From Acidimicrobiales bacterium (GTDB lineage: Bacteria > Actinomycetota > Acidimicrobiia > Acidimicrobiales > Poriferisodalaceae), in contig JASMKJ010000318.1 in NCBI GenBank assembly GCA_030749275.1, positions 1 to 5,721 of the forward strand: a stretch of DNA of 5,721 nucleotides. Reading direction: 5' to 3'. Under the pieces are notes generated by a model. The model worked only from the letters and a program-made list of their open reading frames with translations, was not told where the DNA came from and did not search any database. This document shows, in pieces, positions 1-5,629 of the stretch. The translations under genes were made by a program, and so were the position numbers. Numbering within the stretch: position 1 is the stretch's first letter; each line of letters starts with the position of its first letter.

Positions 1-14
1 CCGCTCGAACTCAC
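1..14 (-). CDS. Start of an off-window minus-strand gene (partial, 5' end only)
   Basis: A GTG codon at 14-12 overlaps the TGA stop of the isomerase gene in a GTGA arrangement. It is preceded by GAGGAG (minus strand, 25-20) with a 5-nt spacer, which is a strong ribosome-binding site at an ideal distance. The visible codons read Met-Ser-Ser-Ser and then run off the window, so no function can be assigned. The overlap implies translational coupling to the isomerase gene, so a further catabolic enzyme would fit, but that is inference. The GAGGAG also encodes the two glutamates near the isomerase C-terminus, so the match could be coincidental. Confidence 0.4.
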
Positions 15-400
15 GCCAACTCCTCGAAATAGTCTCGTATCGAATTTTCGTTAACTCGCATCTCTGGATCAATCGGTTGAACCTCAACACTTATCGCTAT
101 TGGCTGATGTCGTTGCACATCAGCCAAAGATGCCTTGCAGGCTTGAACGAGAAGATCGCGTACTTCCAAAAGGGACGCTTTGCCCCGACTCCCGTTCAAA
201 CGGGCGAGCACGGCAACAAACATATTGCGATCGTCACCGTTTGCAATGAGGTATTGCTCGCTTTCAACAACCCTGGTTCTAAGCCCGGCCATGGGAACCG
301 ATTGATGCGAAGCCGCAGCATCATGGATGTTTTCAACCAACTCAGCTGTATCGATGTGTTGTTTCAGGTTGGCCGAGAACTCGACAAAAATATGAGGCAT
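11..400 (-). CDS. hpaF: 5-carboxymethyl-2-hydroxymuconate isomerase (CHMI, tautomerase superfamily)
   Basis: CHMI converts 5-carboxymethyl-2-hydroxymuconate to 5-oxo-3-pentene-1,2,5-tricarboxylate in the cytoplasmic homoprotocatechuate meta-cleavage pathway. The 129-residue protein begins MPHIFVEFSANL, closely matching the MPHFIVE-type N-terminus of HpaF/HpcD. Pro2 becomes the N-terminal catalytic proline of the superfamily once Met is removed. The AGLRTR segment (38-43) matches the conserved arginine-rich loop, and the SVEVQPIDPEMRVNEN segment (104-119) matches the family C-terminal part. Length is normal for the family (about 125-130). The ATG has a GGAAAG ribosome-binding site (413-408) at 7 nt. 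The gene is transcribed divergently from the FAH-family gene across an 80-bp spacer. In this setting it sits near homogentisate dioxygenase rather than a visible homoprotocatechuate dioxygenase, so its actual substrate is open. Family call is strong; substrate is less certain. Confidence 0.88.
   Translation of the reverse strand: MPHIFVEFSANLKQHIDTAELVENIHDAAASHQSVPMAGLRTRVVESEQYLIANGDDRNMFVAVLARLNGSRGKASLLEVRDLLVQACKASLADVQRHQPIAISVEVQPIDPEMRVNENSIRDYFEELA
20..25 (-). promoter_or_regulatory. Ribosome-binding site inside the isomerase 3' end
   Basis: GAGGAG on the minus strand lies five bases upstream of the GTG at 14-12. It is the main reason for proposing that the next minus-strand gene starts within the window. 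Confidence 0.4.
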
Positions 401-444
401 TCCATTGCTTTCCGCTAGAGGCCCTTACTCGCCTGCAGATATGC

Positions 445-456
445 GTAACATGTTAC
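445..456. promoter_or_regulatory. Perfect 12-bp palindrome GTAACATGTTAC, candidate MarR/HpaR operator
   Basis: GTAACATGTTAC equals its own reverse complement and lies in the middle of the divergent spacer, 25 bp upstream of the FAH-family ATG. Dimeric MarR-family repressors typically bind short AT-containing palindromes in the promoters of their own operon and of a divergent gene. An HpaR-like regulator is encoded by the second gene of the downstream operon. The symmetry is seen directly; the assignment to that regulator is inference. Confidence 0.55.
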
Positions 457-467
457 CAACTATTGAT

Positions 468-473
468 AGAGGG
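468..473 (+). promoter_or_regulatory. Ribosome-binding site fixing the FAH-family start
   Basis: AGAGGG lies 7 nt upstream of the ATG at 481. It falls inside the longer reading frame that would open at TTG 463, which favours ATG 481 as the real start. Confidence 0.65.
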
Positions 474-480
474 CTCTTTG

Positions 481-1350
481 ATGAAACTCATAACCTGTCG
501 CCACGAAGGAAGAAGCACTTGGGGTGCCGTAACTGAAGCCGGGAAAGGTGTCATAGATCTGGGGCGACGGTTACCGGACCTCCCTGATCTGAGTACAGCA
601 CTCGAGAGTGGTCGACTCGACGAGGCGAGAGCCGCCGCAGGCTGGGCGGAGGCCGATTTTGAGTTATCTGACGTCGTATATGAGCGCACAATTCCGAGAC
701 CGGGAAAGATTCTCTGTATCGGTGTCAACTATGGCGGAAGAAGCGCCGAATACACCGATGCAAGTACCAGTAACAAACCCAGTGTCTTTGTGCGCTTTCC
801 GGGCTCGTTAACCGGACACAATCAGTCGCTTGTGCGCCCACCCGAAAGCTCGCAACTTGATTACGAAGGGGAAATCGTCGCAATAATCGGCAAACGAGGC
901 CGTCGTATTCCCCAGGCGGAAGCCCGCGAACACATTGCAGGGTTGTCGCTCGGTAACGAGGGGAGTATCCGAGATTGGCTACGCCACGGAAAATTCAATG
1001 TAACGCAAGGGAAAAACTGGGAGAGGTCCGGTTCGATGGGGCCTTGGATGGTGACCTTGGACGAAATCGGTGACTTCGAGAACCTTCGCCTACAGACACA
1101 TGTCAACGGCGAATTACGTCAGGATGACACAGTCGCGTCAATGGCTTTCCCTATCGAATTTCAGATCGCTTATCTTTCGACATTCATAACCCTCGAACCA
1201 GGAGACGCTATCTACACCGGAACACCGACCGGGGCCGGAGCCCACCTGGAACCACCCCAATGGCTAGAACCGGGGGACATAGTTGAAGTATCCGTCGATG
1301 AGATCGGGACTCTTAGGAACACCATTCAAGACGAGGACTCCCTTGAGTAG
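481..1350 (+). CDS. Short FAH-family hydrolase/decarboxylase (HpaG/fumarylacetoacetate hydrolase-like)
   Basis: This is a cytoplasmic metal-dependent FAH-superfamily enzyme of 289 residues, which cleaves or decarboxylates 2-oxo/acylpyruvate-type ring-fission products. An N-terminal domain covers about residues 1-70 and the catalytic domain about 73-280. It starts at PGKILCIGVNY (74-84) and includes QLDYEGE (125-131), whose Glu129 and Glu131 are expected metal ligands, NEGSIRDW (159-166), QGKN (176-179), GPWMV (187-191) and YTGTPTGAG (245-253). In canonical members the third ligand is Asp; here the position is Glu160, which I recall as typical of a NEG(S/T)xRDW subfamily. It is far shorter than canonical fumarylacetoacetase (about 420 residues). 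ATG 481 is preferred over in-frame TTG 463 because of its ribosome-binding site. It heads the operon and overlaps the next gene by 8 nt. Candidate reactions are HpaG-type decarboxylation, or hydrolysis of maleyl- or fumarylacetoacetate from HmgA. The family is clear; the substrate is not. Confidence 0.87.
   Translation: MKLITCRHEGRSTWGAVTEAGKGVIDLGRRLPDLPDLSTALESGRLDEARAAAGWAEADFELSDVVYERTIPRPGKILCIGVNYGGRSAEYTDASTSNKPSVFVRFPGSLTGHNQSLVRPPESSQLDYEGEIVAIIGKRGRRIPQAEAREHIAGLSLGNEGSIRDWLRHGKFNVTQGKNWERSGSMGPWMVTLDEIGDFENLRLQTHVNGELRQDDTVASMAFPIEFQIAYLSTFITLEPGDAIYTGTPTGAGAHLEPPQWLEPGDIVEVSVDEIGTLRNTIQDEDSLE
1333..1336 (+). promoter_or_regulatory. Ribosome-binding site deciding a TTG start for the MarR gene
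   Basis: GAGG at 1333-1336 is 6 nt upstream of an in-frame TTG at 1343, inside the end of the FAH-family gene. No comparable site precedes the upstream TTG 1283 or ATG 1298, or the downstream ATG at 1382. Confidence 0.55.
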
Positions 1351-1792
1351 TTCGCTTCGACCGTTCGAAAAATCTTTACCAATGGCCCTGATGCGCGCCC
1401 GAGAGGCCGTGATGCGCGAATTTCGACCACGTCTTGCAGCGCATGGCCTCACCGAGCAGCAGTGGCGAGTGATGCGTGCACTTGAGGCTTACGGGGGGCC
1501 CATGACCACTCGCGAACTCAGCGATATGACCTTCCTCTTGAGTCCGTCTCTTTCCAGAATCACCGCAAATCTTGCTGCTAGAGGTTTGCTCATAAAAAAA
1601 GCGAATCCTTTGGATCTGCGAAGCAGCCTTCTCAGCATCTCCAAATCCGGAAAAAAATTGATTTCACGTATGGCTCCCAAAAGCGAAGAGGGCTATCGGG
1701 CCATAGAAGGCACCTTCGGTAGGGACCGCTTGGAACAACTCCACGACCTTCTCCACGATCTAGCTGCGACGGGCATCTCGAAAGAGACCTAG
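1343..1792 (+). CDS. hpaR: MarR-family transcriptional regulator, HpaR/HpcR type
   Basis: This is predicted to be a dimeric winged-helix repressor that senses an aromatic acid or intermediate and controls this cluster. The 149-residue protein carries the HpaR signature: SLPMALMRAREAVM (11-24), FRPRLAAHGLTEQQWRVMRAL (27-47) and the winged helix TTRELSDM to about residue 86, with the likely recognition helix SPSLSRITANLAARG (67-81). The wing has the Asp91/Arg93 pair typical of MarR proteins, and the C-terminal dimerisation helix spans about 113-142. TTG 1343 is chosen for its ribosome-binding site, for a length close to HpaR (about 140-150), and because the SLP/ALMRAR start then falls at its usual distance from the N-terminus. 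It overlaps the FAH-family gene by 8 nt, so translation is probably coupled and the gene is probably autoregulated through the 445-456 palindrome. Two A7 runs lie within the gene (1594-1600 and 1651-1657). The family call is strong; the ligand (homoprotocatechuate, homogentisate or other) is unknown. Confidence 0.88.
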   Translation: MSSSLRPFEKSLPMALMRAREAVMREFRPRLAAHGLTEQQWRVMRALEAYGGPMTTRELSDMTFLLSPSLSRITANLAARGLLIKKANPLDLRSSLLSISKSGKKLISRMAPKSEEGYRAIEGTFGRDRLEQLHDLLHDLAATGISKET

Positions 1793-1827
1793 AGTTTCAA
1801 CAGTTCTAGTATCGCCGGGAGATTCTT

Positions 1828-3051
1828 GTGACTGCACCCCTGAACGGAGTACGAGTAATCGAGTTCGCCAACTTTGCCGCTGCACCATCAGCTACCGCCA
1901 TCATGGCCGACCTCGGAGCCGAGGTGATCAAGGTAGAAGCCATTGGAGGGGACCCGATTAGAGGTCTTATGAAACAGGCGACGGTAGCCGAGGGAGAATC
2001 GAACCCTGATCATCCGTTTCAATTCATCAATCGAGGGAAGAAGGGCATCGAACTCAACCTTGATAGTGCAGCGGGAGTCGATGTTGCTCGTCAGCTCATC
2101 GCTAAGTGTGATGTCGTAGTAATGAACCTATTGAAAGAACGACGCCAACGATTCGGTCTAGACACCGATGACCTTTTTCTAATCAAACCCGATCTCGTCA
2201 TCGGACTGTTATCGGGTTACGGAGAGGTCGGTGAAGAAACCAACCGACCCGGCTATGACGTAACAGCCTTCTTCTCACGTTCAGGTGTTTATGGAGGCGG
2301 AACCGCACCCGGTAGCGCCCCTCCGCACGCCCGACCAGGCTCTGGTGATCACACAACATCCCTCGCTTTGTTCGGAGCAATAATGTCGGGCTTGAGGTCC
2401 CGGGACGTGACCGGAGAGGGCCAAGTTGTAGAAGCTTCGCTGTTAAGGACTGCTACCTGGACCATAAGTCTGGATCTCGTGACTTCACTGGTGGACGGCA
2501 AGCCGGCATATGACAGACCTCGGGAAAAGGGGTTGTCGGCAATGCTTGAGGCATTTCAGGCCTCAGACGGGCGATGGCTCCAATTCGCGATGCCTGACAC
2601 CGGGGACGCGTGGCAACGTTTTTGTACCGCGTTGGATAGGGCAGATCTACTTGAAAGAGAGGAGTTCGCATCGGGACGTCTCCGCTACCAGAACATGAGT
2701 CAACTTGTAGCTACTTTGGACGAAAGCATCGGCTCAAAACCCGCAGATCACTGGATCCCTCGACTCGACCAACACAAGTGCATCTGGGCACCGATTAACG
2801 ACTCGGCCTCCGCCGTCCAAGACCCGCAAGTGAGGGCCACTGGCGCGTTCGAGACGATTAACCATCCTGTGGTCGGAGATTTCGAAACTGTGGCCGCCCC
2901 TTTCCGCCTGCACAATTCACCCGATGTTGGAGTCAAAGGGCCAGCCCCTGAAAAAGGTGAACACACCGGAGAGGTACTCAAGGATTTGCTCGGGCTCAGC
3001 GACCAACAAATTACCGAACTTGAATCAGATGGCGTTGTCCACCGCGGCTAG
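1828..3051 (+). CDS. Class III (CaiB/BaiF, formyl-CoA transferase family) CoA-transferase
   Basis: This cytoplasmic enzyme transfers CoA between acyl-CoA and a free carboxylic acid. The 407-residue length is typical of the family. Visible family segments are the N-terminal LNGVRVIEFANFAAAPSATAIMADLGAEVIKVEA (5-38, a CoA-binding Rossmann-like part), DPIRG (42-46), GIELNLDS (73-80), ADV-like CDVVVMN (94-100), DLVIGLLSGYGE (122-133), RPGYDVTA (140-147) and TGEGQVVEASLL (195-206). Asp174 in GSGDHTTSLALFGA aligns with the catalytic aspartate that forms the aspartyl-CoA anhydride (Asp169 in formyl-CoA transferase). A C-terminal segment includes APIND (321-325). The GTG start has GGGAG at 1817-1821, 6 nt upstream. 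It lies 35 bp after the regulator and 23 bp before hmgA, so it is in the same operon. This context suggests it activates a product or substrate of the aromatic pathway, such as acetoacetate, a dicarboxylate or an aryl acetate. None of these can be read from the sequence. An acyl-CoA racemase role is less likely given the CoA-transferase-type RPGYD and GD motifs. Confidence 0.85.
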   Translation: MTAPLNGVRVIEFANFAAAPSATAIMADLGAEVIKVEAIGGDPIRGLMKQATVAEGESNPDHPFQFINRGKKGIELNLDSAAGVDVARQLIAKCDVVVMNLLKERRQRFGLDTDDLFLIKPDLVIGLLSGYGEVGEETNRPGYDVTAFFSRSGVYGGGTAPGSAPPHARPGSGDHTTSLALFGAIMSGLRSRDVTGEGQVVEASLLRTATWTISLDLVTSLVDGKPAYDRPREKGLSAMLEAFQASDGRWLQFAMPDTGDAWQRFCTALDRADLLEREEFASGRLRYQNMSQLVATLDESIGSKPADHWIPRLDQHKCIWAPINDSASAVQDPQVRATGAFETINHPVVGDFETVAAPFRLHNSPDVGVKGPAPEKGEHTGEVLKDLLGLSDQQITELESDGVVHRG

Positions 3052-3058
3052 ATCTAGC
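3047..3058. repeat. Perfect 12-bp palindrome GCTAGATCTAGC plus CTAGCG direct repeat ahead of hmgA
   Basis: GCTAGATCTAGC at 3047-3058 is its own reverse complement. It covers the CoA-transferase stop codon (TAG, 3049-3051). CTAGCG occurs twice just after (3054-3059 and 3061-3066). The palindrome has no loop, so a protein-binding site is more likely than an RNA hairpin. Function is unknown, and a chance origin is possible for so short a site. Confidence 0.35.
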
Positions 3059-3074
3059 GCCTAGCGTTGTTGCA

Positions 3075-4364
3075 ATGGTTGAACTCAACTACCAAACCGG
3101 ATTCGGTAACCAGTTTGAGACCGAGGCGGAACCCGACGTTTTGCCCGTCGGTCAGAATTCCCCACAGCAGGTCAAGGGAGGCCTGTACACCGAACAACTA
3201 ACAGGTACCGCTTTCACCGCGCCTCGCGCTTCCATGCAACGAAGCTGGTTGTATCGGATTCGGCCCTCAGTAAAGCACTTCACGAACTTGGAACCTGTTG
3301 ATTCAGGCTTGATTCGCACAGGCCCTGACCAAGATGCATCACCAACTACAACACAACTTCGCTGGGACCCATTTCCCTCTATCGCGTCAGACACAAATTG
3401 GTTGACCGGGCTTTCGACAGTAGCGACGAACGGGGACAGCGAAATGCAGGCAGGCGGTGCGGTCCATCACTTTGTGGCTTCTCAATCAATGGGAGATACA
3501 GCGTTTGTCAACACCGACGGCGAACTCATGCTGGTTCCCTATGTCGGTCACCTATTGATCAAGACCGAAATGGGTCACCTCGAAGTAAACCCAGGTCACA
3601 TCGCTGTGATCCCACGCGGGGTTAAGTTCTCAGTCGATCTGTCAACAGACACCGCCCGCGGCTACGTCTGCGAAAACTATGGGGCCAATTTCTCTCTTCC
3701 CGAACACGGCTTGGTCGGAGTCGACGCGAACGCCCTACCCCGCGACTTCGAGTATCCGGTTGCGGCCTACGACCGTGACGATCGTTCAACCAGTCTGATA
3801 GCCAAGATCAGCGGCCAGTTGTTTTCCACCGAACTTGAGCACTCTCCGTTCGACGTTGTGGCCTGGCACGGCAATTTAGCCCCCTATCGCTATGAACTCC
3901 GTCGCTTCTGTGCTTTAGGTCCCGTCGTCTTCGATCACCCCGACCCCTCTATCTGGACAGTCCTGTCTTCTTCGTCGGATACTCCGGGGACCGCCAATCT
4001 CGACTTCATTCTGTTTCGAGAACATTGGCGCGTCGCCGAACACACTTTCCGACCACCATGGTTCCATTCAAACGTTATGAGCGAACTTATGGGACTTATC
4101 GAGGGAATCTACGACGCAAAAGCCCAAGGGTTCGTCCCCGGCGGAATTTCAATCCATAACTCGTTTATCCCTCATGGCCCTGACAGCGAAGCCTTCGCAG
4201 CCGCAACCGAAGCGGAGCTAGTTCCCAGTAAGGGGCCTGACTCTTTAGCAATCATGTGGGAGTCCCGTTACCGATGGGTTCCAACCACTTGGGCTATGGG
4301 GTTATCAGAACTACAGGGCGACTACCCCGAGAGATGGTCCGAACTCGAGCGCCAGTGGGACTAG
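3075..4364 (+). CDS. hmgA: Homogentisate 1,2-dioxygenase
   Basis: This Fe(II)-dependent cytoplasmic dioxygenase opens the ring of homogentisate (2,5-dihydroxyphenylacetate) to maleylacetoacetate, the central step of tyrosine, phenylalanine and phenylacetate catabolism by this route. The 429 residues fit bacterial HmgA. The N-terminal domain has YQTGFGNQFETEA (6-18), GLYTEQLTGTAFTAPR (36-51) and SWLYRIRPS (57-65). The cupin core has VVAWHGNLAPYRYEL (261-275) with His265, equivalent to human His292. It also has FRPPWFHSNVMSELMGLIEG (325-344) with His331 and Glu337, and SIHNSFIPHGPD (359-370) with His367. His331, Glu337 and His367 correspond in spacing to the human iron ligands His335, Glu341 and His371. 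The ATG at 3075 is the only sensible start, yet the 23-bp leader has no clear Shine-Dalgarno sequence, so translation may depend on coupling or a weak site. It is the last gene of the plus-strand operon, and its TAG stop overlaps the convergent oxidoreductase by 4 nt. Confidence 0.96.
   Translation: MVELNYQTGFGNQFETEAEPDVLPVGQNSPQQVKGGLYTEQLTGTAFTAPRASMQRSWLYRIRPSVKHFTNLEPVDSGLIRTGPDQDASPTTTQLRWDPFPSIASDTNWLTGLSTVATNGDSEMQAGGAVHHFVASQSMGDTAFVNTDGELMLVPYVGHLLIKTEMGHLEVNPGHIAVIPRGVKFSVDLSTDTARGYVCENYGANFSLPEHGLVGVDANALPRDFEYPVAAYDRDDRSTSLIAKISGQLFSTELEHSPFDVVAWHGNLAPYRYELRRFCALGPVVFDHPDPSIWTVLSSSSDTPGTANLDFILFREHWRVAEHTFRPPWFHSNVMSELMGLIEGIYDAKAQGFVPGGISIHNSFIPHGPDSEAFAAATEAELVPSKGPDSLAIMWESRYRWVPTTWAMGLSELQGDYPERWSELERQWD
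4361..4364. other. Shared CTAG: two convergent stop codons in four bases
   Basis: CTAG at 4361-4364 provides TAG for hmgA on the plus strand (4362-4364) and TAG for the oxidoreductase on the minus strand (4363-4361). There is no intergenic DNA for a conventional bidirectional terminator, so the transcripts must read into each other or terminate inside the opposing gene. No strong GC hairpin followed by a T run was noticed at this junction. Confidence 0.9.
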
Positions 4365-5629
4365 GCAAACACACCGCCCGACGTTGACAACTCGCGGCGA
4401 TCAATAGAGAAAAGATCATCTGCGATGTCTGGATCAAACGACGCTGTCTTGCCGGTTAAAGCCCGCGCAATCATCGCTCCGATGCCCGGAGCTAGCTTAA
4501 ATCCGTGCCCGCTGAATCCGTTAGCTAGCCATAGTCCCTGTGTGTGACTCGGGCCCACTATCGGATGGTCGTCCTGTTTGTTGATCGTATACAAACCACA
4601 GAGGCCTGTCGTAGTGCCGACATGTTTGATGCCCGGCACTCGATGTTGAAAAGCGGCCAGCGTGGCTTCCACGCAGGCTTGATCTGGGTTCACGCGGAAG
4701 TCGTCGGGATTCGATGTGGGTTCCATAAACTCCGGGATTTCCGGAGACACCAAAAGAATTTGGTGACCGCTTCTTTCAATGCGGTACGCACCATCAGTGC
4801 TTCCATCAAGAGTTATAGGCAGCCGCGGATCGTCGTCCGACCATTCCCGCAAAATCAGTTGTATCCGAGTCGGGGTAAGGGTCCAGCGAGTCTGCGCTCC
4901 TGCGATCTCGTTAATCCAATTACACCAAGGACCCGCTGCATTAACGACCACTCCTGCATGCACGTCCACATCGGTGTCTGTGCGCACCCCGATTACTCGA
5001 TCGTCGCTGAACAGAAGATCTGCGACACCAACCTCGAAACAGATTTCTGCTCCAACTTGTCTAGCTGCTGCCACTAAATCTGAATTCGCTCCAGCAGGAT
5101 CAGCTATGCCTGCTTCGTTTTCGTATAGGAACGAATCACCGCTTCTGCATTGGTGCTCATCTAACGCCGAAAAGTCGACCCGTTCCACACATAGATCAAG
5201 TTCAGGCCACCGATCTAACACGTCGCTTGAAGAAAGAATTTCTGTCGCGACACCGTTGTCACGCAGACGGGCGTAGTCGCTTCGTAGCTCTTCATCCGTT
5301 CGGTCCAGTACCCACAACGCCCCCATCTGTGTGTAGTCATTCGTCGGGTTTGCAAGTCCGGTGAACTCTTCCCATGAGCGATATGCGACTTGGCTATTTT
5401 GCGCCAAACGTACGACTTCTGGAACTGTGTAGCGGCAACGTGATATCGCCACGGACGCCCCGGTGGAACCAGTCGCTGGGCCCGCAGCTTTGTCAATAAC
5501 AAGAACCGTCATATCGCTCCGCCGAGCAATCTGGTAAGCAACAGCAGACCCAATGATGCCGGCACCTATTACGACCACGTCATATGAAGATCGAGATGGT
5601 GTGGAACCGCCTTGGACTGGCTTAGCCAT
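4361..5629 (-). CDS. FAD-dependent DAO-family oxidoreductase (sarcosine/glycine oxidase or D-amino-acid dehydrogenase-like)
   Basis: This probable flavoenzyme oxidises an amine, amino acid or related C-N or C-O bond. The 422-residue protein has an N-terminal Rossmann fold, YDVVVIGAGIIGSAVAYQIA (16-35), with the GxGxxG glycines at 22, 24 and 27 and the ribose-binding acid Asp46 in VLVIDK. STGAS (55-59) and RYTVPEVVRLA (66-76) are typical of the family. The second FAD-binding strand ends NAAGPW (230-235), and the C-terminal FAD motif is DDHPIVG (353-359) followed by LANGFSGHGFKLAPGIG (368-384), as in SoxB-like and DAO proteins. Cys344 in TGLCGLYT is near, but not exactly in register with, the covalent-FAD cysteine of monomeric sarcosine oxidase, so covalent FAD is not claimed. 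No signal peptide or membrane helix is seen. The ATG lacks a good ribosome-binding site but overlaps the end of an upstream gene by 8 nt, suggesting coupled translation. It belongs to a different, minus-strand operon, so a link to the homogentisate genes is uncertain. Substrate is unknown. Confidence 0.85.
   Translation of the reverse strand: MAKPVQGGSTPSRSSYDVVVIGAGIIGSAVAYQIARRSDMTVLVIDKAAGPATGSTGASVAISRCRYTVPEVVRLAQNSQVAYRSWEEFTGLANPTNDYTQMGALWVLDRTDEELRSDYARLRDNGVATEILSSSDVLDRWPELDLCVERVDFSALDEHQCRSGDSFLYENEAGIADPAGANSDLVAAARQVGAEICFEVGVADLLFSDDRVIGVRTDTDVDVHAGVVVNAAGPWCNWINEIAGAQTRWTLTPTRIQLILREWSDDDPRLPITLDGSTDGAYRIERSGHQILLVSPEIPEFMEPTSNPDDFRVNPDQACVEATLAAFQHRVPGIKHVGTTTGLCGLYTINKQDDHPIVGPSHTQGLWLANGFSGHGFKLAPGIGAMIARALTGKTASFDPDIADDLFSIDRRELSTSGGVFA

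Larger units (their letters stand above)
401..480. promoter_or_regulatory. Divergent promoter/operator region between isomerase and FAH-family operon
   Basis: This 80-bp non-coding spacer separates two divergent transcription units and must hold both promoters unless the minus-strand gene is served from elsewhere. It contains the ribosome-binding sites of both flanking genes and the perfect palindrome at 445-456. A weak plus-strand promoter can be drawn as TTACTC (425-430) and TAACAT (446-451) with a short 15-bp spacer, placing the palindrome over the -10 box. No convincing minus-strand -35/-10 pair was found. The promoter boxes are guesses. Confidence 0.6.

Noticed and set aside
77..418. Plus-strand open frame of 113 codons opposite the isomerase
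   Set aside because: The minus-strand product is an unmistakable CHMI protein; the plus-strand product has no family resemblance.
425..451. Definite promoter TTACTC / TAACAT for the plus-strand operon
   Set aside because: The boxes match consensus poorly and the spacer is only 15 bp. It is mentioned within the spacer entry but not called as a feature.
463..480. Longer FAH-family protein starting at TTG 463
   Set aside because: The AGAGGG ribosome-binding site lies inside this extension and is well placed for ATG 481. The extra six residues do not resemble the family N-terminus.
1283..1342. Longer MarR protein starting at TTG 1283 or ATG 1298, or a shorter one at ATG 1382
   Set aside because: The extension would overlap the FAH-family gene by over 50 nt and has no ribosome-binding site. 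ATG 1382 would remove the conserved start of the HpaR family. TTG 1343 has GAGG at 6 nt and gives a family-typical length.
1828..3051. Alpha-methylacyl-CoA racemase instead of CoA-transferase
   Set aside because: The RPGYDVTA and GSGDHTT motifs follow the transferase pattern, and the pattern of the racemase active-site His/Asp region is not seen.
4544..5276. Plus-strand open frames of 177 and 165 codons opposite the oxidoreductase
   Set aside because: They lie wholly antisense to a well-supported FAD enzyme, have no recognisable domains, and have low-complexity Ser/Arg-rich composition typical of shadow frames.
4361..5629. Covalent FAD attachment at Cys344 as in monomeric sarcosine oxidase
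   Set aside because: The cysteine is one position out of register with the C-x-Y-T motif of that family, and the neighbouring residues look more like the non-covalent SoxB/DAO type.
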